Assembly (NCBI RefSeq): GCF_001638985.1
Contig: NW_017265135.1
Location: 2,905,223-2,969,222 of the forward strand
Reading direction: 5' to 3'
Length of the DNA: 64,000 nt
Origin: Phycomyces blakesleeanus NRRL 1555(-)
Taxonomy: Eukaryota > Mucoromycota > Mucoromycetes > Mucorales > Phycomycetaceae
Positions within the stretch are counted from its first letter, which is position 1. Each line of letters opens with the position of its first letter. The position numbers were made by a program, and so were the translations under genes. Shown piece by piece: positions 1-12,197 of the stretch. The notes below the pieces were generated by a model. It was not told the DNA's origin. It saw only the letters and a program-made list of their open reading frames with translations, and searched no databases.

Positions 1-2704
1 CGTTGTTGAAGGATCTGTTGGATCTGGCCGCTTCTTCGACCAACCAATTCATCTCACACACCCTATTCCCTGAACGAATCGATCCAAACTCTAAAAAGAG
101 ACCTCCTACTGCTGGTGACAAGATCAAGGCTTCTTGCAATGCTCTTGTTTCAAAACTGATGCAGTGCCACCCCAGTTATATTCGTACCATTAAGCCCAAC
201 GACAACAGAAGCTCGACAGAGTATGATCAGAAGCGCGTACTTCATCAGGTTCAATATCTTGGATTGTGTGAGAATATCCGTGTGCGTCGTGCAGGATTTG
301 CCTACAGAACCGTAAGTTGTCAAGTTGTGAAGCAGGGTTGGATAAAGAGGGCTGTTCCAAATAGTCTTGAGATTTTGTGATTATAAAAGGAATAGTTTCT
401 GTTTATCTTTAAAAAGTTACAACGATAAACGTGTGTATTTGGTTTGTAGACATTTGAAAAGTTTGTTGAGCGCTTCTATTTGCTTTGTCCAAAGACTGGC
501 TATGCCGGTGAAAACATCTGGAACGGAGACTCTGTCACTGGTGCAAATGAAATCCTCAGGCACAACAATATACCTGCTGATGAATGGCAGATGGGTACCT
601 CCAAGGTGTTTATTCGTCACCCAGAGACTGTAAGTTTTCCTTTCTTTTTTTCAAAAAAAAAAAAAAGGAATCGCTGCTGTATTTGAATTTTAGAAACCTA
701 ATAAGCACTATGTATGTGTAAACACAGATATTTGCTTTGGAGAATTTACGTGACAAGTATTGGCACAACATGGCAACACGTATTCAACGTGCTTGGCGCG
801 CTCATGTGCGTTACAAGCACGAGTGCGCACGCAAGATTCAACGTTTCTGGCGTCAAAACAAATACAACATTGGATACCTCCAGATGCGTGATTATGGAAA
901 CCAGATCTTGGGAGGCCGCAAGGAACGTCGTAGATTCTCACTGTTGAGTATGCGTCGATTCACAGGAGACTATCTGGATATTAAGAATGGTTCTGGTTTC
1001 TCTACCATGGTCCGTAATGCCATCACATTCAGAAGTAAGTAGAGGGGGCGGTACACATATTATAGTATGTTTCACGGACGGATAAGTTAATTAAAGATAC
1101 GCGGCTTTGAATAGGTGGAGAGGAAGTGGTGTTTAGTATGAGAGGAAATACACTGGTGCCTCGCCCAATGCGTTCTAGCGTACCAAGCCCACGTACATTT
1201 GTACTTACCAACCAAAGTCTGCACATCGTCGTGGCAACAAAGAATGGAAAAATGGTTCAGATGACAGACGAAAAGGCGATCTCACTGAGTGTGATCAATT
1301 CTGCTAGTGTCTCGAGTATGCGCGATGACTGGGTCGTCTTGCATCTCGACAACTCGCCTGATGGTGATTCAATTCTGTCGTGCTACTTCAAGACGGAGTT
1401 GCTCACCCACATGTTACAGCAAACCAACGGCCGGATCAAGGTTAACGTTAATCCTCAGATTCAATATGCCAAGAAGGGTGGCAAGTCCGTGACAATGAAG
1501 TTTGTCAAGGATGAGAAAATCAAGCACGATGATGTCTACAAGAGTCACGTTGTACATGTACCCACTGGTGAGCCCGCCAACAGCCAGCCATTCCCATCTT
1601 GCCCTGTCAAGCCTAGACCTGTCAAGCAATCTGCTCCCCGCAAAGCACCAGGACCAAGAAATCCCGCTGCCGGACGCACTTCTGCTCCTCGCCCCACGCC
1701 ATCTCAGGTTGCTGCACCAGCAGCTGCACCAATGGCTCAACATACTACTATGGCATCTCCAATGGCTGGTTCACAGGCATCAAGAGCACGTGCTGCACCT
1801 CCAGCTCCAGCTCCAGTTCCAGTTCCAGCTCCAGCAGCACCATCACCACCACAACCCGCTCCCGGAGTTCCCTTGTTCAAGGCAATATATCCATTCAAGT
1901 CTCAAGAAGAAGGCGAGATTGCGTTTGAAAAAGAAGACTTGCTAGAAATTGTCGAAAAGGATGAAAATGGCTGGTGGTTGGCAAGAAAGGACGGTAAGGA
2001 AGGTTGGGTTCCCAGCAATTATCTTGAGGAATACACACCTCCTCGCAGCTCTCCTCCACCACCTCCCCCAGTTGCCAGACGTGCTCCTCCTCCACCAGCG
2101 GCCAGCTCTCAACCAAGTGTAGCATCTGTTGCTTCGGCAATTATGCCCAATGGTTTAGGCTTAGGACGTGCTAACCCATCGATCCGAGTTCCTCAAGGTA
2201 TTCCTCAACAATCTTCGAGTAACGGAGGAGGAGGGGGAGGGGGATCTAGTTTGCCACCTTGGAAAGCAGAATTGGAGGCCAGAAAGGCTGCTGCTGCTCA
2301 TGGATCTCCTTCTCCCACGCCTGCTCCTCGCCCGGTCAGTAACATTGGCGGTGCACCTGTACCTGCCGCAAGAAGAGCACCTCCAGCTCCAGCTCCTAAA
2401 CCAATGATCCCTGCAAAGCCAAGTGCTGGAGGAAAGCCATCCGTGCCCTCTCGCCCTGGCGGAGTGGCCAGTACTCCACGTGCACCACCAAGGCCCGGCT
2501 CAGCGGCACCACCCAATGCAGCTGCCTCGTTGGCAGATGCGGTAAGTTATCCGTGGTATATTGGACAATCTCTCCATTTATCATATTTTTGTTTGATAAA
2601 GTAACAATGATACTAATATCATTTTTTTTTACTTATAGATTCGTGCTAGAAGACAGCAACCAGCACCAACTCACCATGATGACGATGACGACGAATGGCA
2701 ATAA
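1..2704 (+). CDS. myo1: Class I myosin, 3' part (motor end, IQ motifs, TH1, SH3, acidic tail); 5' end outside window
   Basis: Long-tailed class I myosin, the Arp2/3-activating motor of endocytic actin patches (S. pombe Myo1, yeast Myo3/5, Aspergillus MyoA). Exons 1-311, 450-629, 728-1034, 1115-2541 and 2639-2704 join in phase; about 762 residues are visible. The first exons carry the end of the motor ('IRTIKPND', then '[13 protein letters not shown]'). Next come IQ-type light-chain sites ('[11 protein letters not shown]', '[10 protein letters not shown]'), a basic membrane-binding TH1 domain, a Pro/Ala-rich TH2, an SH3 domain (about nt 1870-2035, 'ALYDF'-like '[15 protein letters not shown]' and '[11 protein letters not shown]'), more proline tracts, a WH2/CA-like '[12 protein letters not shown]' and a terminal acidic 'DDDDDEWQ'. 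The tail architecture identifies the family. The start and ATPase loops lie upstream of the window. Confidence 0.95.
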
Positions 2705-3187
2705 ATTAAAATAAATTAAAATATAAATAAATAAATAAATAAATAAATAAAATGTCTTGAATCCCCTCAATTATTATTATAATAATTATTATTTCTACAA
2801 ATTTATATAAAATAATACAACGACGACAAAAAATAATACATATATTCACATACATAGAGCCAAATGAAAATATTTCCACTTCTTATATTATGTGTGTGTA
2901 TATAATATTCTTAGAAAACATATATATATAATGACTTGCTTATCATATTTATCTTATACATACATACATACATACATACATACATACATACATGCATATA
3001 TATATATATATATAAGAGAGAGATACAAAGCAAGAATAGAGAGAACGTGGTGATGACGCGCGTGTCGGGGTGCCAACTGAGCTCATTGACATTTTGACAG
3101 TAGACGACGGAAAGCCAGAGAAGGTACAACTCCCCCTCTTGTTAGACTTTTTTTTTATAAAAAAAATTTCAACGCGTGTCAATCAAG
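2705..3187. other. Intergenic region, myosin 3' side / CCT8 5' side
   Basis: No gene seen. It starts with an AATAAATAAATAAAT tract (2724-2750) that can supply the myosin polyadenylation signal. A (CATA)n run (about 2958-2992) and a (TA)n run (2996-3014) follow. The last 170 bp are less AT-rich and probably hold the CCT8 promoter and 5' UTR. Confidence 0.6.
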
Positions 3188-5811
3188 ATGGCTTTGCGTG
3201 TACCAAAGAGCACTTTGCCCCAACTCTTCAAGGAGGGCTACAAGGTAATATAAGAGAGAGAGAAAAAGAGAAGAAGAAGAGGAAGAAGCCATCAATAGTG
3301 TATTATAGATGATAGATGATCGCTCATCATTTGTATTTGTATTTGTACTTTCTATTCTATTCTATTTTTTTCGGATGTTGGGTCAATCTTTTTTTTCTTT
3401 CTTTTTAGTTCCAGCAAGGTGTTGATGAAGCAGTGATGCGCAACATCGAGGCTACTCATGAGCTTTCCGAAGTCGTCCGTACATCAATGGGACCTAATGG
3501 TGAGTCTCTTTCGTGTTTTTTTTTTATATTTTATTTTTTAAAAAAAAAGAAAGATGGGGAAAAATAAGAAGAAAAGATGAGAAAGATGAAAAAGCACTTG
3601 ATCAGATTGATTGATTTTAATACATATAAAGGTCGCAACAAGATGATCATCAACCATCTGGAGAAACTTTTCGTGACCAATGATGCCGCAACCATCATCC
3701 GTGAATTGGATGTTGTCCATCCTGCCGCCAAACTTTTGGTCATGGCTTCCCAGCAGCAGGAATCAGAGATTGGCGACAACACCAACTTTGTCATTGTCTT
3801 GGCCGGTGCTCTTTTGCAAAAGGCTGAGCATCTCTTGAGATTAGGTCTTCATCCCTCCGAAATTGTTCAAGGATTTGAATTGGCTAGAGACCGTGCTTTG
3901 GCTATTATTGAAGGTAAGAAAGGAACTTTTTTTTTCTAATACAATTTTATATACTTGAGTGTATATATATATACTTCAAATAAATAAATTGGCTTTAAAT
4001 AAGAGTGAAGAGTGAAGAATGAAGGTTAAAGTAGAGAATAAAGAAAGAAAGAAAAAGAGAAAAAGAGAGAGGTGTCTACAATGTATATTTATAAGATTTG
4101 GTTTTTTGATTTATGATTGCTATTCTTTATAGAACTTTCCGTTGACAAGATCGAAACTCTTTCTAACAAGGAAAACCTTTTGAAGATCACCAAGGCCGCC
4201 ATTGCTTCCAAGCAATACGGTCACGAAGAGCTCTTGTCTGGCCTTGTCACCGAGGCTGCCTTGAGCATTATGCCCAAGAACCAAAGAGACTTTAACGTTG
4301 ACAACATTCGTGTTGTCAAGGTTATGGGTTCTAGCATTTACGAGTCTCGTGTCGTTCGCGGTATGGTCTTTGGTCGTGAACCGGAAGGTAATATATCACG
4401 GTGTAGTGTGTTATGTGTTGGTGTATTGAGACGTTCAATTGTATTGAATGTTTTGCATCAAATTGTGCTTGTGACATACTAGGTACCATCCAGAATGTCA
4501 AGAAGGCCAAGGTTGCTGTCTTTACCTGCCCTCTCGACATCACCCAGACCGAGACCAAGGGTACTGTTCTGATCCATAATGCCAAGGAGATGCTCGACTT
4601 TAGCAAGGATGAGGAGAAGCACATTGAAAAGGTAAAGAAAAAAAGAAAAAAGAAAAAAAGAGACGTGTGCTTAATTTATACGCATACTGACGTATTATTT
4701 CTGTAATTTTGGCTGTGATTATTATAATTATACATATATAGATCTTTAAAGAATTGTCTGATGCTGGTGTGAATGTTGTTGTTACTGGCAACGGTATCGG
4801 AGAGCTCGCCCTTCACTACTTGAACCGTTTCAACATTATGGCCATCAAGGTCCTTTCCAAGTTTGACATCCGCCGTTTGTGCCGCGTTGTTGGTGCCACT
4901 GCCCTTGCTCGCTTGGGTGCCCCCATGCCCGAGGAGATGGGTTACTGTGATATTGTGGAGACCGTTGAGATTGGTAGTGACCGTGTAACTGTCTTCCGTC
5001 AGGAGCAGTCCGAGGTGTCTCGCACAGCCACCATTGTTATCCGTGGTGCCACTCAGAACCACATGGACGACATTGAGCGTGCTATTGACGACGGTGTGAA
5101 CATCATCAAGGCTTGTGCTCGTGACGGCCGTCTGTTGGCTGGTGCTGGTGCTGTTGAGATGGAGTTGAACAAGCGTCTTCAGAACGTTGCTGCAAAGACC
5201 CCGGGTCTCAACCAGCATGCTATCAAGAAGTTTGCCGAGGCTCTTGAGGTTGTTCCTCGCACTTTGTGTGAGAATGCAGGCATGGATGCTGTCGCAGTTT
5301 TGTCTAGACTCTATGCTGCACATTACCAGGAAGGTGACAAGGGTAACAGCATTGGCGTTGATGTTGAGGTAAGACAAATAGATATGTGCATAATGCATTG
5401 TACATTCTTTTTTTTTTCTTTTTTTATAGTATTGTTGTAAGTAAAATAAGATTGAATATTGATATGATGTTTTGTTAGAATGAGAACGACGGTACATTGG
5501 ATGCTACCAAGGCCGGTATTTACGACACAGTTGCTGGCAAACAGCTTGCATTGAAGTTGGCTTCTGACACAGCGATAACAGTTCTCAGAGTAGATCAGGT
5601 AAAAGAAAAAGAAAGAAATGCATGATTAAGAATTATTGTTATGATTTCTCTTTGTTGTGGGGTGTAACTTTTCTTTTAAGAAATCAGTGCAACTCTATAT
5701 GGATACAATGTGCGTGTATTAATACAATGTATACTTCTTTAGATCATCATGTCCAAGCCTGCAGGTGGCCCTAAGCCCCCTAAGAACCAGGGTCATTGGG
5801 ATGAAGACTAA
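3188..5811 (+). CDS. CCT8: T-complex protein 1 subunit theta (CCT8)
   Basis: Theta subunit of the cytosolic CCT/TRiC chaperonin, which folds actin and tubulin in an ATP-dependent manner. Eight exons: 3188-3244, 3409-3499, 3632-3913, 4133-4387, 4483-4631, 4742-5368, 5479-5598, 5743-5811. They give 549 residues, the usual length. The start 'MALRVPKSTLPQLFKEGYK' matches the family N-terminus. Group II chaperonin signatures are visible: 'TSMGPNGRNKMI' (nucleotide site), 'LDVVHPAAKLLV', 'GDNTNFVIVLAG' (the GDGTN position, with N where most subunits have G), 'NVKKAKVAVF', 'RRLCRVVGATALARLGAP' and 'GDRVTVF'-like 'SDRVTVF'. The C-terminus is 'NQGHWDED'. It is convergent with the Abraxas-like gene, 191 bp away. 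Confidence 0.97.
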
Positions 5812-6002
5812 ATTTAGATCTTTATCATACAGAAACAAAAGAAAACAACAGTAACGATATAAATAACATAATAATAAAGAATAACAACAAAAAAATAATA
5901 TATAACATATATATATATATATATATATATTGCATATAATTTAGGGAATTTTCATTTCTTTATTTTATTTTATTTTAGATTGTATTATTGGTTAATTGGA
6001 TC

Positions 6003-7316
6003 TTATTGTTCTCTGTACATATTAAGTTCATATCTCAAGCTAGCCAATTCCACCTCTTTAGCCTCCAACTCATGAGCAGCATTCTACAAGATGTGTGTGC
6101 ATACAATCATTAAATCACATTATATTATATTATATTATATTATATTATATTATATTATATTATATTATATTATAAAAATATAATAATATATACATATAGT
6201 ATTAAAGTTTGTAGTAAAACTAACCTTCATGTCATTCAGAGCAGAATTATAAAGAAGATTATACTGGTTTAGTAAACCATTTGAACCAAGGGAGTTTCTG
6301 ATTGCATCTTGCATACTAGGTGTTCTATATACATATATGTATGTGTATGTATATGTATATGTATATGTGTGTGTATGTGTGTGTGAGTGTATTCAAGCAA
6401 AAGAATAGGAACAAGACAATAAGATTGCATTATGATTATGATTATGATTATAATTATGTAGGGTACAAGGAGAGGAGAAGAATTGATGGCAAAGCAACTC
6501 TTTCTTATGTATAGGTAACGATTGACTTACCCATGAACGATGTGGGAAGCACTTGAAAGAAATGTTTGGTATTCGAGTTGGTTTGGATTGGATCTATTGA
6601 CAATGTCTACAGGTAACCTTTGGGGTTTAGAGTATGGCTGCTGGGATGGATCGATTTCCCAGAATCCAAAACTGTTTCCATAAACAAGAGGTTTTTTGGA
6701 TTCAGTTAGGATTGCAAAGCAGGCAAAGTCTTTGATGCTTCTTGACAGACTGCTGGCCAGCAGATCCTCTCTCACGGAAGGCGTGACAGCAGTGCCGGAT
6801 CGATACCTAAAGTATCCCAGGATGTCTTCTTCGTTTCGGAGGCAATTGATTTGGTTCATGAGTTCATTCGGTAGCACATTTCCAGAAGCATCATAAGGAC
6901 GTGGTAGATAAGGGGACAAAAAGTGGTATCCATGAATAACTGTTTTTTTTTTTTGGATGTAGATAATACATTTTATACACCAAACACAAATATACATAAA
7001 AGGTTATTATCGATTAGCATTCTTTACATATAAATAAATATATGTATTTTATGTATTTTACCAATAAATGACTCTAGTTGTTCAATGCAGACATCTGAAT
7101 GATCATCAATTACTTGTTTGGTTGTAATGACCTTGGAACCTAAAAGGAATCCTTCCTAAACACACAGAGATATATATACATGTACATATATATTTGTGTG
7201 CCTGATAATAAAACGTGAATTTGATGGAAACTAACTTGATCTGATGTTCCATTGACACATTCACTCAGCAGTGAAGAAAGTACGACTCCATCAATACGGA
7301 TTCGAGATTGAAACAT
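6003..7316 (-). CDS. Abraxas/FAM175-like MPN(-) scaffold protein
   Basis: Predicted 254-residue protein from exons (5'->3') 7316-7236, 7155-7062, 6939-6531, 6324-6225, 6083-6003; all phases fit. The order of motifs follows the FAM175 family (Abraxas/ABRO1), the catalytically dead MPN scaffolds of the BRCA1-A and BRISC K63-deubiquitinase complexes. These are an N-terminal beta strand 'MFQSRIRIDGVVLSSLL', then 'EGFLLGSKV' where active JAMMs have the catalytic Glu strand, 'SDVCIEQLESFIG', and the diagnostic 'ILGYFRYRSGTAVTPSVRE' (compare the family's 'V(I)GWYxFRRNT..xxRE'). No H-x-H zinc motif is seen, as expected for a pseudo-enzyme. The last exons ('NQYNLLYNSALNDMK', then 'AAHELEAKEVELASLRYEL') form the predicted C-terminal coiled coil. 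It lacks the long C-terminal tail of vertebrate Abraxas. Intron 4 holds a pure TATTA microsatellite. Family assignment is from motif recognition only. Confidence 0.72.
6120..6173. repeat. (TATTA)n microsatellite inside an intron
   Basis: About ten uninterrupted copies of a 5-bp unit (TATAT/TATTA). They sit in the last intron of the minus-strand Abraxas-like gene, between its exons 4 and 5. Confidence 0.9.
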
Positions 7317-7975
7317 TGCAAACGATCGTATATATATATATATATATAAATAAATAAAGAGAGAGGGAGAGAATAAAAATAAAATATAAAGACAGCTAAA
7401 AATAGAAATAAAGAAAAGAAAAGGCTATAAAGATACAAGAGAGATATATATATATATATAATAAGAATGTAAGGGAAGATTTGAAGGTATAATATGTTTA
7501 GAAACCCCAAGTTGAATGCAATGCTGTTTTGCATTGTCAATTTCTACAGTGTGCATTCTTTTCGTTGTTGTCATTGGGTATCCTTGATATATACATATGT
7601 ATTTATATTTATATTTATATATTTATCATTCTGTAGGTATGTACGTCTGTATACTTTAATGTTATATATATATATATATATTGTTTAAAGAAAGTGAATA
7701 ATAGAATAAAAATAAAAAGAATAAAGCCTTGTGAATAGGAGAAAGGTCCATGTCCGTATGTAATGTATATATGTCGTGTAGGTGTGGTGTATGTGTAAAG
7801 TGTGGGTGTGGGTGTGAGTGTATTCTCTCTGTGTGCGTGAAGGGTCTTGTATGTGCGTATTTGTTATATGGGTGTTTTGTTTTGTATTGCTTTTTTTTAT
7901 ATACTTTTTTTTTGGTACTATTCTTCTTGTAGTAATAGTAGTAACTAATCTTTTTATATATATGTATATATAGTT
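7317..7975. other. Intergenic region, low complexity
   Basis: 5' side of the Abraxas-like gene and 3' side of the MADS-box gene, both on the minus strand. It contains several (TA)n runs, GT-rich pyrimidine/purine-biased stretches (7750-7870) and no convincing coding sequence. Confidence 0.6.
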
Positions 7976-10058
7976 TTAGGCAGCTTCAAGTTTGATACGT
8001 TTGGAAGGATCTTCATTGTGAGACTGGCTGTCGTGACGTTTTTGTGAAGCAGAAGATCTAAAAAGGATATGGTACATTTATTTATATATATATATAATAT
8101 TTAATGTACTATTTCTCTTCTTTCTCTTGTTCTTTTTTGGTCTTACGTTTCTACTTTGACGAGGGGTGAAGGTCGATAATCGCGCGAGATTGGAGGCCAA
8201 TTAAAGGTACCTGGGTTGGCAGTAGGCGTGGCTGAGAAATTGAGTGGGCTAGGCAATTCATTTTGCTGGTAAAATTCCGGATAGAAAGTCGATGGTGAAG
8301 GCAAGTTTTGAGCAAATTGGGAGGGAACTGCGGATGGAAGACCGCGTGCTGATGATGTTGGAGGTACCTAAAATCAAGAGATTGATAAGATATATATATA
8401 TATATATATAATTATAATTATAACTATAACTATAACTATACTATAAAATCTTACTTGGGAATGTGTAGCGAGGCGTGTAGGCATGTTTGATTGCTGTTGG
8501 ATGTGTGATTGATGATGACTTTGTTGCTGTTGATGATGCTGATGCTGATTATTATTATTATTGTTGTTGTTGTTGTTATTATTATTAGGATTAGTATTAT
8601 GTTCGGTTGGTTTACGGCCTGCTGCATCTTCGGCTGATTCTGGGATTTGGACTCTTAGTTTGGGTCTCTTTTCGCCACCTCCTGGAGTTGTGGCTGGACT
8701 GTCGACCTCGGTGGGATACACAGCAGAATTTGGGGCCATGGGCAACATAGACTGTCCCGCGGAGCCATCTTGTTTTTGTTGGTTTGGTTGAATAACATAC
8801 ATTGGAGGGTGTACTTGCGGGTGTGTCTGAGTATGTTGTTGATGTTGCTGCTGCTGTGGTTGTGCTTGTTGTGGCTGCTGCTGTTGTTGTTGTTGTGGCT
8901 GTGGAAGGGGAGGAGATGGATAAGACGCATTTGAGTGATTAATAATCATAGGTTGGGCATAGACCATAGGACGTGGGGTGTATCCCATTGAAGGATGAGA
9001 CATTGTAGTAGTAGGAGGCATAGACTATAATTCAAAGATATATATAAGTACAGTGTACGTGATCGCATTACATTTTATAATGATTATTATTTTTAAAAGG
9101 ATAGACAAAAAGATAAAGAAACTTACAGATATATTGTACATGGGATAGGCACCATTATACATATCATAAGATTGATTCATTGTAGATATTGGGTGTCCAG
9201 GTCTTTGAGGCATAGGAGAATAGGACATTCCAGTAGGTTGGGTTGTAGCTACCATAGCAGGTGAATTGTGCCTCTGTTGTTGCTGTAGTTGTATGTGTTG
9301 TTGTTGTTGCTGTTGAGCTTGCTGTTGAGCTTGCTGTTGAGCTTGTTGTTGAGCTTGTTGTTGAGCTTGTTGTTGTTGTTGTTGTACTTGAACCTGTGCT
9401 TGTCTTTGAGCCTGGTGGTATTGGGACTGTGTACTTGAGAGAATGCTTGCTTGGGAGAACGGAGAGGCATTGGGTGGTCTTTCGCCGTCGGACTCAAGAT
9501 CAGAGTTGTCATCGTCGTCACCTTTGTGCTTGCTGAGACTATTTTCAAACTAAAGGTAGAGATAGATTGTCAATGGGTTTGTAATGATATATCTCTTTTG
9601 TTTTTGTTTTGTTTGTGTACTAACGTCTTCGTTTCGCTTGCTTTCAAATGGGTCTTCATACTATAGACAAGTTAGTTAATATGATCTGATCTGATCTGAT
9701 TTGATCTAACCTCTGTGTATCTCATCAGGACTTTGTCAATGTCTGTACTGGCATAGTGGACAAGCTTATTGTTTGTATTGTTAAAGACGATCAACGCGAT
9801 TTCACAGTTGCAAAGAACGCTGAGCTCGTAGGCCTTTTTCATGAGACCATATTTGCGTTTCAGGAACGTAACCTAAAAATATATAAAAATAAAAAAGGTG
9901 GTTAATAATAATCATTAGAAGAATGTTTCTATATTTAAACAAGGTAGAGATTTATATCTTATATAGTTTTTGTGAAGGGGGGATCCTAAAGTATATTTTT
10001 ATACCTGTCGATTGCGATCATCTTGAATAGGCTGAATTTTAATCTTCTTGCGTCCCAT
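7976..10058 (-). CDS. MEF2/Rlm1-type MADS-box transcription factor
   Basis: 515-residue DNA-binding factor from exons (5'->3') 10058-10005, 9872-9711, 9660-9625, 9549-9127, 9024-8455, 8367-8147, 8057-7976, all in phase. Residues 1-72 are a MADS box plus the start of a MEF2-type extension: '[18 protein letters not shown]', '[20 protein letters not shown]', '[12 protein letters not shown]', '[16 protein letters not shown]'. The 'MGRKKI.IQ.I.DDRNRQVTF' form is the type II (MEF2/Rlm1/Smp1) class rather than SRF/Mcm1. In yeasts Rlm1 acts below the cell-wall-integrity MAPK, so a similar role is plausible but inferred. The rest is low complexity: a QA-rich tract (about nt 9290-9390), poly-Q/H and a 13-residue poly-N run (about nt 8540-8590). 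The C-terminus contains a KR-rich patch, 'SKRIKLEAA'. The first intron splits the MADS box after codon 18. Confidence 0.93.
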
Positions 10059-10632
10059 TATATGTAGAGTTTAGCTTTGTATCTGTAGGATGTTTTATAA
10101 TGAATATTAAAAGAAGTATTAAAAGAAGAAGAAGAGTAAAGACTTTTAAAATTAATAATTGAAAAATAAATTATAGGTTTTTTATAATATAAATTAATAG
10201 AATATAAATGATCACTATTATTATTATTTTATGTATTTTCTCTAGTTGGTTTGAACAGATCAAGTAATGAAGATTGACAATGGTAATTCAATGACCAAAC
10301 TAATTTGTCTCTTTCTCTCTTTTGTTCATATTATCAAGTATAATTTATATACATATATATATATATATGTAATACATATATAATATAATATAAATAAATA
10401 AATATAGATATTTATATTTATATTTATATTTATATTTATATTTATATTTATATTTATATTTATATTTATATTTATATTTATATTTATATATGTATTTATA
10501 AATACATTAAATATTTAATATTTAATATTTAATATTTAATATTTAATATTTAATATTTAATAATTATAATTTTATATACTTGTTATTGTTAGTGCTATTG
10601 ACTTTCTGTTTTACCTTTTTATTACTTTCTTC

Positions 10633-10667
<35 letters not shown>

Positions 10668-10794
10668 GTGCGTGCGTGCGTGTGTGCGTGTGTGCGTGCG
10701 TGTGTGCGTGCGTGCGTGTGTGTGTGTTGTTGGTGTTGTTGGTGTTGTTGTGTTTTGCTTGTATATTAAATATTAATAAGAATTTTTTTTATTT

Positions 10795-10833
<39 letters not shown>

Positions 10834-11198
10834 TTTATGTATAATGTATAATTTATATATATAATTGTTATTATTATTATTATTATTATTATTTGGCTTG
10901 CGTTACTAATTATAAAATAGAGCCAGCAAACCAAAAATTGAAGAGGAAGAAAAAGGGAGGAGCGATGAAGGCCGCGCGATAAATTTATTCTACTTATTTA
11001 TAGATATTTTCTGGCCCTGGGTTTTTTTTTTTTTTTTTTTGATTGTGTGTGTGTGTGTGTGGCTGTTCTATATTTAGCCTAAAGTTATTTTATGTGTGTA
11101 AGATGTAATAGTTTTAAAAATATAATATAAATAAATTAAAATAAAATAAAATAAAAGAAAAAGAAAAGCAGGCATGCCGCGGTCAATCCCGTTACACC
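10059..11198. other. Intergenic region with tandem repeats
   Basis: 5' side of the MADS-box gene. It holds a (TTTATA)n hexamer array (about 10410-10490), a (TTTAATA)n heptamer array (about 10507-10562), a TA run followed by a (GTGC/GTGT)n run (about 10640-10730), and TTG and ATT trinucleotide runs (10725-10750 and 10865-10892). No gene seen. Confidence 0.75.
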
Positions 11199-12197
11199 TT
11201 ATTGTCTTTTGTCTGTGACAGCCAGCAATCGATTGAATTCATACATCAACATGCTACCTGCACTCGCAACATTAAGTGACTCCACTCCTCCAGCCATAGG
11301 TATCGAAACCCGCAACTCGTCATCCAGCCCCTGAACTCCTTTGTGTTCAGAACTCAGGATTAGGGCCACTCGCTTGGGTACCTCTTGAGTCTTGCCCCGG
11401 AAATTCCAGAACCACAAGCCTGATCCCAACCCCACATTGCCCGTAGGGTTCGCTTTTGTTGTTCTGCTCTGTTTGCTCGAAATCCCTCCCTCTACCGGAG
11501 ACCACAAATCTCCTGATGCTTCGGATCCAACCTCAGGCATCATATCTGCTACCACAGGCGTCATGTCATACGACCTTAAGAAGCTCACCAACTCCTTTAT
11601 ATCGACCAGCTTAAACGGCCATCTCAACGACAACGCTCTTGAGGATCGGATCGTCTTGTCGTTATACATGTCGCACGTACCAGTCGTAGTCACTCCTGCA
11701 GACCACCCAAGCCCCTTTGCTGTCCTGACCAAGGTACCAAGATTCCCAGGATCATTGACATGATCAAACACCAACAGCCGATCAATATTCTCTTTGCTTG
11801 GCAGTGGCTGATCTGGAATCTTTACTTCCGCAAACAGCTCATGTCGCCCAGGCCGTGAAGCAGTGCCAAGAATACGTCGGGTCAAATCAACATCCACAAG
11901 GTACAGATTATTGGCTCTAAATGCATCCGGATTCTGTATTGCCTGAAGTGCGGGGTACTTGATGTCTGACTCTGTGTAAGGATCCTTGGTGGCTGTTACA
12001 GCAAGTGATTCAAAACTAAAGCCTTCATTCTTAAGCTCATTGATCGTCTTTAGACCCTGAACTAGTACATTGCCCTTTTGCTGTCGGTAGGCTCTTGACT
12101 CCCGAAGTTCAATAAAATGTCTTATCTTGTTATCCTTTTGATTGACCAATCTTTTAAAGATCTTTGGAAACGTGTATTTTGCAGGTGAGGTTGCCAT
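11199..12197 (-). CDS. TrmH/SpoU-family RNA 2'-O-ribose methyltransferase
   Basis: Intronless, 332 residues. The C-terminal half has the three SPOUT motifs of AdoMet-dependent 2'-O-methyltransferases: motif 1 'NDPGNLGTLVRTAKGLGW' (residues 148-165, with the conserved N and the catalytic R158), motif 2 'LILSSEHKGV' (279-288, E284) and motif 3 'SIPMAGGVESLNVASAG' (298-314, forming the AdoMet-binding knot). Residues 1-120 resemble the SpoU substrate-binding domain ('HFIELRESRAYRQQKGNVLVQG'-type region). A Ser/Gly-rich insertion (about 222-272, with 'GLWFWNFRG') separates motifs 1 and 2. A basic, acid-free N-terminus allows a mitochondrial location, like MRM3/RNMTL1 of the large-subunit rRNA, but this is inference. 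The substrate (rRNA or tRNA) cannot be read from the sequence. Confidence 0.9.
   Translation of the reverse strand: MATSPAKYTFPKIFKRLVNQKDNKIRHFIELRESRAYRQQKGNVLVQGLKTINELKNEGFSFESLAVTATKDPYTESDIKYPALQAIQNPDAFRANNLYLVDVDLTRRILGTASRPGRHELFAEVKIPDQPLPSKENIDRLLVFDHVNDPGNLGTLVRTAKGLGWSAGVTTTGTCDMYNDKTIRSSRALSLRWPFKLVDIKELVSFLRSYDMTPVVADMMPEVGSEASGDLWSPVEGGISSKQSRTTKANPTGNVGLGSGLWFWNFRGKTQEVPKRVALILSSEHKGVQGLDDELRVSIPMAGGVESLNVASAGSMLMYEFNRLLAVTDKRQ

Noticed and set aside
10580..10807. Open frame rich in Tyr-Ile and Val-Cys repeats
   Set aside because: Entirely produced by TA and GTGC microsatellites.
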